From Bradyrhizobium sp. SRL28 (GTDB lineage Bacteria > Pseudomonadota > Alphaproteobacteria > Rhizobiales > Xanthobacteraceae): DNA of 64,000 bases. Shown piece by piece: positions 17,554 through 27,245 of the stretch; positions within the stretch are counted from its first letter, which is position 1; every line of letters starts with the position of its first letter. The notes below the pieces were generated by a model. The model saw nothing but the letters and a program-made list of their open reading frames with translations. It was not told where the DNA came from and did not search any database. Position numbers and translations under genes: made by a program. The DNA is taken from assembly GCF_018596315.1 (NCBI RefSeq), contig NZ_JAHEAG010000001.1, forward strand, positions 248,001 through 312,000. Reading direction: 5' to 3'.

Positions 17554-18490
17554 GACGAATCCTGGGGTCGAGGACGGCGTAGAGCAAATCCACAATGAAG
17601 TTCACGATCACGAAACCGGCGGCAACCAGCAGCACCACACCCTGCAGGATGATGAGGTCGCGGGTATAAATCGCGCCGATCAGGAGCCGGCCGATCCCCG
17701 GAAGCGCGAAGATCGTCTCCACGATGACGGTGCCGCCGATCAATCGCCCGATATTGATGCCGGTGATCGTGACCAGCGTCAGCGAGGACGGTTTCAGCGC
17801 GTGCACGAACAGGATGCGCGAGGCCTTCAATCCCTTGGCTTTCGCCAGCGCGATATAATCTTCCTGCAGGGTTGCGATCATGTCTGAGCGCAGAACCCGC
17901 ATGATCCCCGGCCATTCGGCGAGCGCCAGCGTCAGCGCCGGAAGCACCATGAAGCGCAGGTTTGCGGCCGGGTCTTCGGCGAATGGCACATACCCGGTCG
18001 CCGGCAACCAGCGCAGCTCGACCGCGAAAAAATAGATCAGCAGGATTGCCGACAGGAAGGTCGGCACCGAAAGCATGCCGAAAGCCGTGCCGGTCATGAA
18101 GCGGTCGAACGGTCCGCCGCTGCGCGCCGCGCAGAGGATCGCCAGGGGTACGCCGATCGCCAGCGCGCCGAGCTGCGCCAGCAGCATCAGCTCGATGGAT
18201 ACCGGCAGCCGCTCGGCGACCGCCTGCAGCACCGTCTGGCCGGTGCGGAACGAGCGGCCCAAGTCGCCCTGCAGGACATTGCCGAGCCAGCTCAGATAGC
18301 GCCACCAGATCGGCTGGTCCAACCCCATGTCACGCCGCAACGCCGCGACGTTCTCCGGCGTCGCCTGGTCACCGAGGATGGTATACGCAAGATCGCCCGG
18401 CAACAGCGACGCGATCGAGAACGTCAGCAGCGAAACCGCAATCAGCACCGGCACCAGATACAAGAGCCGGCGTGCGACGAAGAACGCCAT
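17540..18490 (-). CDS. Oligopeptide-type ABC transporter permease (OppB/DppB)
   Basis: 316-aa inner-membrane permease starting FVARRLLYLVPVLIAVSLLTF, the usual OppB/DppB N-terminus. The EAA loop is EDYIALAKAKGLKASRILFV, and the C-terminus ends in VNFIVDLLYAVLDPRIRHG. It starts 6 bp after the binding-protein gene. It forms the translocation pore with the DppC-type partner. Confidence 0.93.
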   Translation of the reverse strand: MAFFVARRLLYLVPVLIAVSLLTFSIASLLPGDLAYTILGDQATPENVAALRRDMGLDQPIWWRYLSWLGNVLQGDLGRSFRTGQTVLQAVAERLPVSIELMLLAQLGALAIGVPLAILCAARSGGPFDRFMTGTAFGMLSVPTFLSAILLIYFFAVELRWLPATGYVPFAEDPAANLRFMVLPALTLALAEWPGIMRVLRSDMIATLQEDYIALAKAKGLKASRILFVHALKPSSLTLVTITGINIGRLIGGTVIVETIFALPGIGRLLIGAIYTRDLIILQGVVLLVAAGFVIVNFIVDLLYAVLDPRIRHGHA

Positions 18491-18496
18491 GGGCGG

Positions 18497-20038
18497 CTAT
18501 TCCTTCCAGGCGCGCGATACGTCGATCATTCCGCTGTACATCTTGGGCAGTCCCTTGAGCTTCGCGCTCGAGATCGCGTAGTAGGTGTTCTGGAAAGTCC
18601 AGAACCAGATCGCCTCCTTGTTGATCAGCCGCGTGATCGCGCAATAGTCGTCGATGCGCTTGTTCTGGTCGGCGGTGACCCGCGCACGCTCGAGCAGTTT
18701 ATCGAGCTCCGGATTCGAGTAGTTGGCGAGAGCCACCGGGCTTCCCGTCTTGAAGTTGGAGTACATCTGAATATCGGGATCGGCGAGATCGACGATGCGC
18801 CAGGGCGTTAACTGGAACTGGCGCATGAAGGCACGCGGCGGAATGGTGGCCTGGTCGACCTGCTCGATCTCCATCTCGGCGCCGGCCCGCTTCCAGAACT
18901 GTTGCAGCACCTGGCCAATGGTGCGCCCACGGGGCGTCGCCGTGACGAGCATCTTGAATTCGACAGGCTTGCCGTAATCCTTGATCAGCGCCTTGGCCTT
19001 CTCAAGGTCTTCGGGAAGCGCACCGTCGTCCTTGCATTTGACCCAGGAGCCGGCACCATAGGGGTTGCTCGCGGGCCTTGCGAGGCCATTCGTGATCGCC
19101 TGCGACATCTTCTTGCGGTCAAGCGCCATTACCAATGCCTGGCGCACGCGCAGGTCGTCGAATGGCGCGACCTTGGTGTTGAAGGCGTAGACCTGCGCAC
19201 CGGACCCCTCGTATGTGTGCACCGTCAGCTTGGAATCTTTTTGGGCCTTCTGGATATTGTCGGCGCTGTATTCGTCATCCCAGATCAGGTCGACCTCGCC
19301 CGATTGCAGGCTGGCGAAGCGCGATTGCGCGTCAGGCAGCGGCTTCAGCGTGATGCGGTCGAAGTAGACCTTGTCCTTGTCCCAGTAATCCGGGTTCTTC
19401 TCCAGGATCATGCGGTCGCCGGCGGTCCAGGATTTCAGAATGTAGGGACCGGTGCCGACGGGATTGCGGTTGTAATCGTCGCCCTTCGTCTTCCACGCGG
19501 TCGGGGAGTGTATCGCGTTGGTCTGGCTCGCGTAGGACACCAACGCTGGGAAGTTCACCGACGGGTCATTGAGGTTATAGACCAACGTCAGCTCGTCCGG
19601 TGCCTGAACGTTGTTGACGTTGGAGACATAGAAGGCGCAGCGGCACTTGTTGGCGGGATCTTTCTGCCGGTCGAAATTCGCCTTGAAAGCTGCGGCATTG
19701 AACGGCGTGCCATCGTGGAACTTGACGCCAGGACGCAGCTTGAAGGTCCACATCTTGAAGTCCTCGGAGGGCTCCCAGGACAGTGCCAGCTTCGGCTGCG
19801 GCTTGCCGTTCGCATCGAGCGTGGTGAGCGTATCGAACAGCGCGGATGATGCGGTGAGTGCCGCAGCGTCGTAAACGCCGACCTTCAGCACATCGAAACC
19901 GGGGATATCGAGCTCGAGGCCGACGGTGATGCTTCCGCCCGGCTTCTGTGCGTTGGCGGGCATTGCCGACAACGCCACGCCAAATCCCGCCACAAGAAAT
20001 ATTCGCGCGAGCGCGCTCGAACGGATCGCCGCTTTCAT
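18497..20038 (-). CDS. ABC transporter substrate-binding protein, family 5 (peptide/nickel class)
   Basis: 513-aa periplasmic solute-binding protein. It has a signal peptide (MKAAIRSSALARIFLVAGF... cleaved near ANAQ). SBP_bac_5 hallmarks include FKLRPGVKFHDGTPFNAAAF and GTGPYILKSWTAGDRMILEKN. I chose ATG 20038 because GGAGGGAAC lies 4 bp upstream; an open extension to 20236 lacks signal-peptide sense. First gene of the transporter operon, following a CoA-transferase gene by 148 bp. The ligand could be a peptide or other small polar compound. Confidence 0.92.
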   Translation of the reverse strand: MKAAIRSSALARIFLVAGFGVALSAMPANAQKPGGSITVGLELDIPGFDVLKVGVYDAAALTASSALFDTLTTLDANGKPQPKLALSWEPSEDFKMWTFKLRPGVKFHDGTPFNAAAFKANFDRQKDPANKCRCAFYVSNVNNVQAPDELTLVYNLNDPSVNFPALVSYASQTNAIHSPTAWKTKGDDYNRNPVGTGPYILKSWTAGDRMILEKNPDYWDKDKVYFDRITLKPLPDAQSRFASLQSGEVDLIWDDEYSADNIQKAQKDSKLTVHTYEGSGAQVYAFNTKVAPFDDLRVRQALVMALDRKKMSQAITNGLARPASNPYGAGSWVKCKDDGALPEDLEKAKALIKDYGKPVEFKMLVTATPRGRTIGQVLQQFWKRAGAEMEIEQVDQATIPPRAFMRQFQLTPWRIVDLADPDIQMYSNFKTGSPVALANYSNPELDKLLERARVTADQNKRIDDYCAITRLINKEAIWFWTFQNTYYAISSAKLKGLPKMYSGMIDVSRAWKE

Positions 20039-20186
20039 TGATGTTCCCTCCGATGTGTCATCCGTCCGGTATTCCGGATCGTGATCGCTGCGGCAAGATT
20101 GTCTGGAATTTCTGTCGCGGGCAAGGCCGTTCGCAACCCGCGGATGAAACGCCGCAGGTTCATGTTTCGCTATGCGGATCGCGCCG

Positions 20187-21392
20187 TCAGCCGTGCGCGA
20201 CAGTCTGCGTCTTGCCGGCAAAGGATGCGATTTCATCCTCCGTCAGGCCGGTCTCTTTCAGATAGGCACGCGTGTGCTCACCGAGCGTCGACATGCGTCT
20301 CGCCGCCGAAACTTTGGCGCCTGACATGCGGAACGGCAGGTTGAGCACCTTGAAGGTGCCGCCGCCGTCCTCGACCTCGGCCAACGCGCCGCGATGGGCG
20401 ATCTGCGGATCGCGCAGCGCCTCGGCGACGGTACGGTAGGCCGATGACGGAACGCCGTGCACATTGAGGGCTGTGAGACACTGCTCGGTCGTGACGGTGC
20501 GCGACCACGCTTCGACGCCTTCGATCAGGCTCGTCCAGTTTTCCCGCCGATCGGAATATTTCGCAAAGCGCGGATCGCTCACCCACTCCGGGTGACCAAT
20601 CACCTGCATCAGGCTCTGGAAAGTTTTCTCGCTGGCGATCGCCATCATGACGTAGCCGTCCGTCGTCTCGATCGGGCCGAACATCGGCCGCTGCGTCGGC
20701 TTCACCTCGAATTGCGACCATTGCAGTTCGTTCAGCGTCAGGCTCAGCATGGATTCCAGCATCGAGACGTCGATATGCTGGCCCTGCCCGGTCGCGTTAC
20801 GCTGATACAGCGCGGCCGAGATCGCGCCGAACGCATAGACGCCGGTGAGCACGTCGGCGTGGTAGATGCCGCAATAATCCGGCCGGCTTCGTCCCGGCTG
20901 GTACGCCAGATGCGCCATCTCATAGCCCGAGGCCGCGTGAATCACCGGCGCATAGGCCGGCAGTTCGGCCGACGGCCCGGTCTGGCCGTATCCCGAGATC
21001 GAGCAATAGATCAGCTTCGGGTTGACCTCATGCAGCGAAGCATGATCGAGCTTCAATCGCCGCATCACGCCGGGACGGAAATTTTCCACCAGCACATCCG
21101 CGGTCGCGACCAGCCGGCGGACCGCCTCCAATCCCTTGGGCGACTTCAAATCCAGAACCAGGCTGTTCTTGCCGACATTGAGCTGGCCGAAGGCGGTCGA
21201 GCAATTATTTCGCACCGGCGGGCGGGTCCGCATCGTCTCGCCTTCCTCGGTCTCGATCTTGATAACCTCCGCTCCCATATCGGCGAGCATTCGTGTACAA
21301 TGGGGTCCGGCAATCGTGGTGGAGAAATCGAGGACCCGCAGGCCTGCGAAGCTGCCTGTCGCATTCCTCTGATCATTGCCGGTTATTGTCAT
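20187..21392 (-). CDS. CaiB/BaiF-family CoA-transferase (class III)
   Basis: 401-aa cytoplasmic class III CoA-transferase that moves CoA between carboxylic acids. The N-terminus has GLRVLDFSTTIAGPHCTRMLADMGAEVIKIE and the CoA-binding VLVENFRPGVMRRL. The catalytic Asp lies in CGIYHADVLTGVYA, at the conserved family position. ATG 21392 follows AAGGAG at 9 bp. It sits upstream of the peptide-type ABC operon on the same strand, so imported acids may be its substrates; that link is inference. Confidence 0.9.
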   Translation of the reverse strand: MTITGNDQRNATGSFAGLRVLDFSTTIAGPHCTRMLADMGAEVIKIETEEGETMRTRPPVRNNCSTAFGQLNVGKNSLVLDLKSPKGLEAVRRLVATADVLVENFRPGVMRRLKLDHASLHEVNPKLIYCSISGYGQTGPSAELPAYAPVIHAASGYEMAHLAYQPGRSRPDYCGIYHADVLTGVYAFGAISAALYQRNATGQGQHIDVSMLESMLSLTLNELQWSQFEVKPTQRPMFGPIETTDGYVMMAIASEKTFQSLMQVIGHPEWVSDPRFAKYSDRRENWTSLIEGVEAWSRTVTTEQCLTALNVHGVPSSAYRTVAEALRDPQIAHRGALAEVEDGGGTFKVLNLPFRMSGAKVSAARRMSTLGEHTRAYLKETGLTEDEIASFAGKTQTVAHG

Positions 21393-21578
21393 TGCGTGAA
21401 ACTCCTTCGGCCTTTTGCGGCCATTCGTTTTTGGTGGTGGCCTGACCCTAAATTGTGCAGCGTCGACAGGAAAGTAGTTCGCTAAGGAACGACGGCCCGG
21501 AGCGCGCGTTGTAACGGGTAAGGAAGTTGGACCCATTCTTGCATCAGTATCACCGCGGCTGGTACGAGGACGTTTGTC

Positions 21579-23006
21579 TTGAAGGTCTTGTTCGTCACCA
21601 CTGAAATGGATGACTTCGTCCGGGTGGGCGGTCTCGCAGCCGTTTCCGCCGCCCTGCCCCGGGCGCTGCGCCGCTGGAGTGATGTCCGGATCATGCTGCC
21701 CGGTTATCGGGACATCATCGAACAGTTCACCCACATTGAAATCGTTGGGGAATGCCCCGCTCTGGCGGAGATGCCGGCCTGTTCGCTCGGGCGGGCATCG
21801 ACCAAGGATGGCCTGCCGGTTTACGTCCTGCTCTGCCCGCAACTTTACGACCGGCCGGGCAATCCCTATGGCGACGAATCCGGGCGCGACTGGCCGGACA
21901 ACGACGTCAGGTTCGGCCGGTTTGCATCGGCTGCCGCCGAGCTTGCCGCGGGCACACTGGACAAGAATTGGGCAGCGGACCTGGTCCATGCCAACGACTG
22001 GCAGGCCGCGCTGGCACCGGCCTATCTGGCTTGGCGAGGCTCAAAGGTTCCCTCGATCCTGACCATCCACAACCTCGCCTATCAGGGGCTGTTCCCGCCG
22101 GACTCGCTGCGCCGGATTGGCGCGCCCGAAAGCTCCTTCCACATCGATGGGCTCGAGTTCTACGACCATGTCTCGTTCCTCAAGGGCGGCCTCGTCTACG
22201 CCTCGCACCTGACTACCGTCAGCGCCACCTATGCGAAGGAGATCACGACGCGCGAACTCGGCTGCGGGCTCGAAGGCCTGCTGCAGCAGCGCTCGGACGC
22301 CGCGCAACTGACCGGCATCTTGAACGGCATCGACGAGAGCTGGGATCCCAGCGCCTGTGCGCATCTGGCGCAGACGTTCGCCCCCGGCGACTGGGAGGGC
22401 AAGCAGGCGAACGCCGACTATGTTCGCAAGCAGTTCGGCCTGGCGCTGTCGCGCGGTCCGCTGTTTGGCCTGGTTGCCCGGCTGGTTCACCAGAAAGGCG
22501 TGGATCTCGTCTTGTCCGCCGCCGACGAAATCATCGAGGCCGGCGGACAGATCGTGGTGACCGGCAGCGGCGAGGCCCAGATCGAACAGGCGCTGGTCAA
22601 CGCGCACCGCCGCAGGCCGGATGCGATCGGCGTCGTGATCGGCTTCAACGACGCCCAGGCGCGCCGGATTTTTGCCGGCAGCGATTTCACGCTGATGCCG
22701 TCGCGGTTCGAACCGTGCGGGCTGAGCCAGATGTATGCGCAGCGGTTTGGGTCGCTGCCGATCGGTCACCAGACCGGCGGGCTGGCGGAAACCATCCAGG
22801 ACGGCGAAACCGGCTTCCTGTTTCCGAAGCCGTCCGCGGAGTCCTTCCTCGGCGGCGTCAGGCGCGCGTTCGATACGTTCCGCGCCAAGGACCGCCTCGA
22901 TGCAATGCGGCGCAGCGCCATGGCGCGGTCCTTTAGCTGGGATCTGTCGGCGGCCTGCTACAGCGCGCTGTATCGCAAGACGATCGCGCCTTCCATCATC
23001 GCGTAA
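21579..23006 (+). CDS. glgA: Glycogen synthase (ADP-glucose type, GT5)
   Basis: 475-aa glycosyltransferase extending alpha-1,4-glucan from ADP-glucose. The N-terminal nucleotide loop is VRVGGLAAV, where most GlgA proteins have KTGGL, so the usual substrate Lys is Arg or shifted. The C-terminal signature is SRFEPCGLSQMYAQRFGSLP, followed by TGGLAETIQDGETGFLF. The start is TTG 21579, with GAGGA 9 bp upstream. It begins a block with debranching and GT4 genes, fitting storage-polysaccharide metabolism. Confidence 0.9.
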   Translation: MKVLFVTTEMDDFVRVGGLAAVSAALPRALRRWSDVRIMLPGYRDIIEQFTHIEIVGECPALAEMPACSLGRASTKDGLPVYVLLCPQLYDRPGNPYGDESGRDWPDNDVRFGRFASAAAELAAGTLDKNWAADLVHANDWQAALAPAYLAWRGSKVPSILTIHNLAYQGLFPPDSLRRIGAPESSFHIDGLEFYDHVSFLKGGLVYASHLTTVSATYAKEITTRELGCGLEGLLQQRSDAAQLTGILNGIDESWDPSACAHLAQTFAPGDWEGKQANADYVRKQFGLALSRGPLFGLVARLVHQKGVDLVLSAADEIIEAGGQIVVTGSGEAQIEQALVNAHRRRPDAIGVVIGFNDAQARRIFAGSDFTLMPSRFEPCGLSQMYAQRFGSLPIGHQTGGLAETIQDGETGFLFPKPSAESFLGGVRRAFDTFRAKDRLDAMRRSAMARSFSWDLSAACYSALYRKTIAPSIIA

Positions 23007-23037
23007 GCCATCGGCGATCGCGTCACAGCCGCACGCG

Positions 23038-24276
23038 TCACGCTTGATCCTCGGTCCGCCGGGTCTCCGGCATGAACAGCCAGATTACCGTCAAGCCAAG
23101 CGCTGCGATCCCGGCCAGCCCGATGAAGGCCGTGCTGCTGCCGAAGGTGTCGCTGATATAGCCCGCCAGCACCGTGCTCAATGACGCGCCGATGCCGGTC
23201 GCGGTTCCGACAACGCCTTGCGCCAGATTGAAGTGGCCGCTTCCGAAGGCGACATCGGCCACGATCAGCGGGATCATCACGCTGAGCACCGCCGCGGTGA
23301 TGCCGTCGAACACCTGCACCGCGACCAGAACATAGGGATCGCTCACCACCGAAAACAGCAGGCCGCGGATCGCCAACGCGCCGAACGCCAGCAGCAGCAG
23401 GGGCCGCCTGCCCCATATCTGCGCCTTGCGGCCAACCGACGGCGAGGTCAAGGCCACGATGGCTTGCGGCACGATGATGCAGGCCGCAATCAGCACCGGC
23501 GCCCATTGGCTCGATCGCGTCGTGACGACGCCGGCCATCAGCGGCAGCATGGCGGCGTTCGCGAGCTGAAACAGCAGCACGCCGCCGGCAAAGATCAGCA
23601 GCGGACGCTGGCGCAGCAGATGGAAAACGCTGGTGGCCTCTTGATCGGGAACCTCACGCACGACGGCGCCGTGGGATTGCGCCACGTCGATTTCCTGCCC
23701 ACGGATCCGGGAGAGCGCCAGCAATGTCGGGATCGTCAGAAGGAAGGTAACGATAAACACCGCCTGGTTCGACAGCAGGTAACCGGTCGCGCCCATAAGC
23801 GCCGCCGCCGAGCCGTTGCCAAGCGATGCGAAGCGGGCGTTGCGCCCGAGCCGTTCCCCAATCGCGTATGGCCCAACCAGGCCAAGGCTGATCGCCGCAA
23901 TCGCCGGACCCAGCACGCAGCTCGCCAGCGCATGCAGCGTCGCCGCGGCCGTCACAACCGGAAAGATCGGCCAAAACGCATAGGCCAGCGCAGCGCAGCC
24001 AATGGTGGCGACCGCCAAACCCGCCATCAACCGCTCCGAACGCGCGGCATCGACGATGGCGCCGCCCGGCATCTGCCCGAGCAGACCGATGATGCCGCCG
24101 ATCGACAGCACGAAGCCGATCTCGACCTGCGTCCATTTCTGCGTGGTCAGATAGACCGCAATGAACGGGCCAAAACCGGTCTGAACGTCGGCGAGAAAGA
24201 AGATGAACCAGTCGAGGCCGCGCTGGCTTTCGCGCGACGGTTTTGGTTTGCTGCCGGGCGCAGGCGGCAGCGGCAA
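23038..24276 (-). CDS. Major facilitator superfamily transporter
   Basis: 412-aa inner-membrane protein with about 12 hydrophobic segments. It has the loop 2-3 region GAIVDAARSERLM and the central loop (EIDVAQSHGAVVREVP). The C-terminus LFMPETRRTEDQA is cytoplasmic. The N-terminal Pro-rich stretch precedes the first helix (DWFIFFLADVQTGFGPFIAVYL). The start appears to be TTG at 24276 with GAGGG upstream. No substrate can be assigned; its position next to glgA may be incidental. Confidence 0.85.
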   Translation of the reverse strand: MPLPPAPGSKPKPSRESQRGLDWFIFFLADVQTGFGPFIAVYLTTQKWTQVEIGFVLSIGGIIGLLGQMPGGAIVDAARSERLMAGLAVATIGCAALAYAFWPIFPVVTAAATLHALASCVLGPAIAAISLGLVGPYAIGERLGRNARFASLGNGSAAALMGATGYLLSNQAVFIVTFLLTIPTLLALSRIRGQEIDVAQSHGAVVREVPDQEATSVFHLLRQRPLLIFAGGVLLFQLANAAMLPLMAGVVTTRSSQWAPVLIAACIIVPQAIVALTSPSVGRKAQIWGRRPLLLLAFGALAIRGLLFSVVSDPYVLVAVQVFDGITAAVLSVMIPLIVADVAFGSGHFNLAQGVVGTATGIGASLSTVLAGYISDTFGSSTAFIGLAGIAALGLTVIWLFMPETRRTEDQA

Positions 24277-24446
24277 AACATTGCCCTCGCCGGCGGATCG
24301 CCCGCGGCGATCGTCGTCAATCCGATCGAACGATTGGGAAGGACGTGCGACCAGGCTGCTGCTCCTCCTTATTCAGGCATGAACTCCGGGCAAATGCGTC
24401 GCGTTTGTCCCGGGGAAAACCGGTAGCGACTGTTCCGGACCATGCG

Positions 24447-24938
24447 CTAGTGATCGAAATCCCACGGCTGCAAACGGCCGGCCGCACCGAGAACGATGAC
24501 CGGCGCGTCCTCTTTGTATTCGGGCGCCGCCGCGACCTGCGCCTTGGTCAGTTCAAGCGTGATGCTGTCACGCTTGTTGGCAACGCCGCCGAAACGCAGC
24601 GCGCCCCAGTCGACGACGATCTTCCGGCTGCCGACGCCGAGAAAACCGCCGAAATCGATCACCGCGGCGCGCACGTTGCCTTCGCGGTCCACGATCGCAT
24701 CGACGATGCGCCCCATGTCTTCGTTCGCCGCGCTGCGGACCTCGCGGCCGAGGATGCCGTGGGCATCCTTGGCGCCGATCACGGTAACCGACGGCGGCGG
24801 TGCAGGCTCCTTTGCCTTTACGGCATCCTGCGGCGCGGTGCGGCTACCCTGCGTCGCGCCGGAGTCCTCCGCCGCCGAAACCGCCGGACTGCCGGCTAAT
24901 CCAGCGATCAGAAACAGAATGAGAATACCAATGCGCAT
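24447..24938 (-). CDS. PRC-barrel domain protein, exported
   Basis: 163-aa protein with an N-terminal signal peptide (MRIGILILFLIAGLAGSPAVSAA) and a single PRC-barrel domain. The domain runs from about residue 55 (KDAHGILGREVRSAANEDMG) through AAVIDFGGFLGVGSRKIVVD. PRC-barrels act in RNA processing or as small structural/stress proteins; exported versions are common in rhizobia and uncharacterised. The low-complexity Ala/Pro segment (residues 25-50) is a linker. Confidence 0.82.
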   Translation of the reverse strand: MRIGILILFLIAGLAGSPAVSAAEDSGATQGSRTAPQDAVKAKEPAPPPSVTVIGAKDAHGILGREVRSAANEDMGRIVDAIVDREGNVRAAVIDFGGFLGVGSRKIVVDWGALRFGGVANKRDSITLELTKAQVAAAPEYKEDAPVIVLGAAGRLQPWDFDH

Positions 24939-24980
24939 GTGGCCCTCCTGACTCTTAGATGCATGAGCCGCGCATGGCTC

Positions 24981-27179
24981 CTAATGCGTCAATACAATCG
25001 ACACCTGAATCTGACCGCGGGTTCGCACCACCTCGAGCGACACTTCATCGCCGTGACGGCGAACCCTCAAATCGACGCTGGAAGGCCCGAGCCGCAGATC
25101 GCGCAGCAGCACCTCGTTGAGGAATTCCGGCAGGCGCGGATCGCGAAGACGGATCTCGCCGCGCGCGGCATCGAATTCTAGACCGAGCGCCGCTTCCAGC
25201 AGGCTGAATGGCGTCGCGCTGGCCCAGGCCTGCGGCGCGCAGGCGACGGGATAGAGCACCGGTCCGCGCCGCCTTTCGCGCTGGAATCCGCAGAACAATT
25301 CCGGCAGCCGCCGCAGGTCCATGTAGCTCGCGGCATCGAACAGGCCCTTGAACAAATGCGCCACCGAATGCTTCAGGCCGTAGCGCGCGAAGCCAAGCGC
25401 GATCAGCGCATTGTCGTGCGGCCAGATCGATCCATCGTGATAGGACATCGGGTTGTAGCGGGCTTCGCCGCGCGCAACGGTGCGGATACCCCATCCCGAA
25501 AAGAATTTCTGGCTCATCAGATCGGCCGCGACCCGCCGGGCACGATCGGTGCGGACGATGCCGGTGAAGAGAAGCTGGCCGGCATTCGACGTTCGCACCT
25601 TGCACTGCCGCTTGGCGCCGTCGAGCGCCAGCGCGTAAGTGCCGAGTTCCTCGCACCAGAACGCCGCCTCGAAGCGCTCGGCAAGCAGTAGCGCCGCGGA
25701 TTCGAGCTGCGCCGCCTGATCGATCAACCCCAGGCGCCGGGCGCAGCGCGACGCCAGCCGCTTGCCGGCAAAGACATATCCCTGAACCTCCGCCAGCGCG
25801 ATGTAGCCTTCGGCGAGTTGCCCATCGGCATGAAAGATCGCGTCGAAGGAATCCTTCCAGCCCTGGTTGGCAAGCCCCTGCTCGGTCGCGCGCTGGTACT
25901 CGACGAAGCCGTCCTTGTCGGGATCGCCGGGGCCGTCGATCCATTGCAACGCCGCCTCGATCGCAGGCCATAGCTCGGCCAGCGTTTCGTCGTCGCCGGT
26001 GCGTTCGACATAAAGACCGGCCAGCAGCACGAAAAGCGAGGTCGAATCGACGCTGCCGTAATACTGTGCGAACGGCACCTCGCGCAGCGCGGCCATCTCG
26101 CCCCCGCGCATCTCGTGCAGGATCTTGCCGGGTTCGGCATCGGCGAGCGGATCTGTGGTCTTGGCCTGGAAGAAAGCGAGCCGCCGCAGCACGCCCTGGG
26201 CAATACGTGGATCGATCCACAGCATTTGCAGCGCGGTGATCAATCCGTCGCGGCCGAACGTGGTCGAATACCAGGGAATGCCCGCATAGGGGTACCGCCC
26301 CTGCGGCGTTTCGGTCATCAGCATGTTGAGGTCGGCCATCGCCTGGCACAACACTTCGTTGAAGATATCGTTCGATGTTTCGATGCTGGCCGCACCCGAT
26401 GTCGAGCGCCGCATCTCGCGACGGTGTGCCAGCAAGCCGCGGAAGAACGGCACCGGCTTCTGCATGATCGGCTTGTTGCAGGATACCGCAACGAACAATG
26501 CGGTCGCTTCCTTCGGCTCCAGCTCGAAATGAAAGGTCGCCGAGTGGGTGGCGAGCCGGGTCGGCCGCGGCTCGAAATGCAGGGCGGTAATGCGGATCTG
26601 GCCGTCGAGCCCGCTATATTCCAGCACGACATCGGCGGGGCCGAGCAACCGGCTGGAGCCCACTCCCCGGCGCGGCCGTCGCTCGCCGCGCACCTCGAAC
26701 AAATCGGCGAAATCATTGTCGAACAACAGCGTCAGGTCGAAGCTCGCCGGCAGGTCGCCGTGATTTTGCAGGGCGATGCGCTGGTAGGCCGTGCCGCGCC
26801 ACAGGAAAATCGAGCGTACGATGTGCAGCGTGTCCTTCTGCAGCACCAGCCTGCCGTTGCGGTAAACGTCGGAATTGGTGAGGTCGACGGTCAGCGCCGA
26901 ATTGTCGTCGCGCAGATTGGAACCGAGCAACAGCGGCTGGACCTCATCGAGCACCATCTCCAGCCGGGCGAGATAGCGCGTATCGGCATTGAACAGGCCG
27001 TCGGGCCCGCCGGCAGAGGCGCCGATATCGCCGTGACTGTCCAGGACGATGAAGGTGTCGTCGTGCTTGAGCGAGCGGCGCTGCCGCGTCGCCGGGCCCG
27101 TCATCGGGATGTAGAACGGCGATTCCGCGACGTGCTCGGCAGCCTCAATGGTGATGAGTTGAGTGACTTCGGCCGTCAT
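24981..27179 (-). CDS. Amylo-alpha-1,6-glucosidase / glycogen-debranching-type enzyme
   Basis: 732-aa glycoside hydrolase. The N-terminal beta-rich domain (residues 30-260; DDTFIVLDSHGDIG, GLFNADTRYLARLEMVL) is the GDE_N_bis type. An (alpha/alpha)6-barrel catalytic half follows, with GIPWYSTTFGRDGLITALQML, DKDGFVEYQRATEQGLANQGWKDSFDAI and SIWPHDNALIALGFARYG. Such proteins remove alpha-1,6 branches or act on exopolysaccharide-derived oligosaccharides. It starts 172 bp from the ABC-exporter gene on the same strand; with glgA and the GT4 gene it forms a carbohydrate block. No signal peptide is seen. Confidence 0.88.
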   Translation of the reverse strand: MTAEVTQLITIEAAEHVAESPFYIPMTGPATRQRRSLKHDDTFIVLDSHGDIGASAGGPDGLFNADTRYLARLEMVLDEVQPLLLGSNLRDDNSALTVDLTNSDVYRNGRLVLQKDTLHIVRSIFLWRGTAYQRIALQNHGDLPASFDLTLLFDNDFADLFEVRGERRPRRGVGSSRLLGPADVVLEYSGLDGQIRITALHFEPRPTRLATHSATFHFELEPKEATALFVAVSCNKPIMQKPVPFFRGLLAHRREMRRSTSGAASIETSNDIFNEVLCQAMADLNMLMTETPQGRYPYAGIPWYSTTFGRDGLITALQMLWIDPRIAQGVLRRLAFFQAKTTDPLADAEPGKILHEMRGGEMAALREVPFAQYYGSVDSTSLFVLLAGLYVERTGDDETLAELWPAIEAALQWIDGPGDPDKDGFVEYQRATEQGLANQGWKDSFDAIFHADGQLAEGYIALAEVQGYVFAGKRLASRCARRLGLIDQAAQLESAALLLAERFEAAFWCEELGTYALALDGAKRQCKVRTSNAGQLLFTGIVRTDRARRVAADLMSQKFFSGWGIRTVARGEARYNPMSYHDGSIWPHDNALIALGFARYGLKHSVAHLFKGLFDAASYMDLRRLPELFCGFQRERRRGPVLYPVACAPQAWASATPFSLLEAALGLEFDAARGEIRLRDPRLPEFLNEVLLRDLRLGPSSVDLRVRRHGDEVSLEVVRTRGQIQVSIVLTH

Positions 27180-27245
27180 TTGAACCTCAAGCGATTTTCC
27201 TGCGTTGCGATGGACGCATCGGGACGCAAACGCTACTGGCGCAGA

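Noticed and set aside
20039..20236. In-frame N-terminal extension of the family 5 binding protein
   Set aside because: It would bury the signal peptide; ATG 20038 has a strong ribosome site and a proper signal sequence.
21393..21989. In-frame N-terminal extension of the CoA-transferase reaching into glgA
   Set aside because: It overlaps the start of glgA and has no CoA-transferase homology; ATG 21392 has AAGGAG.
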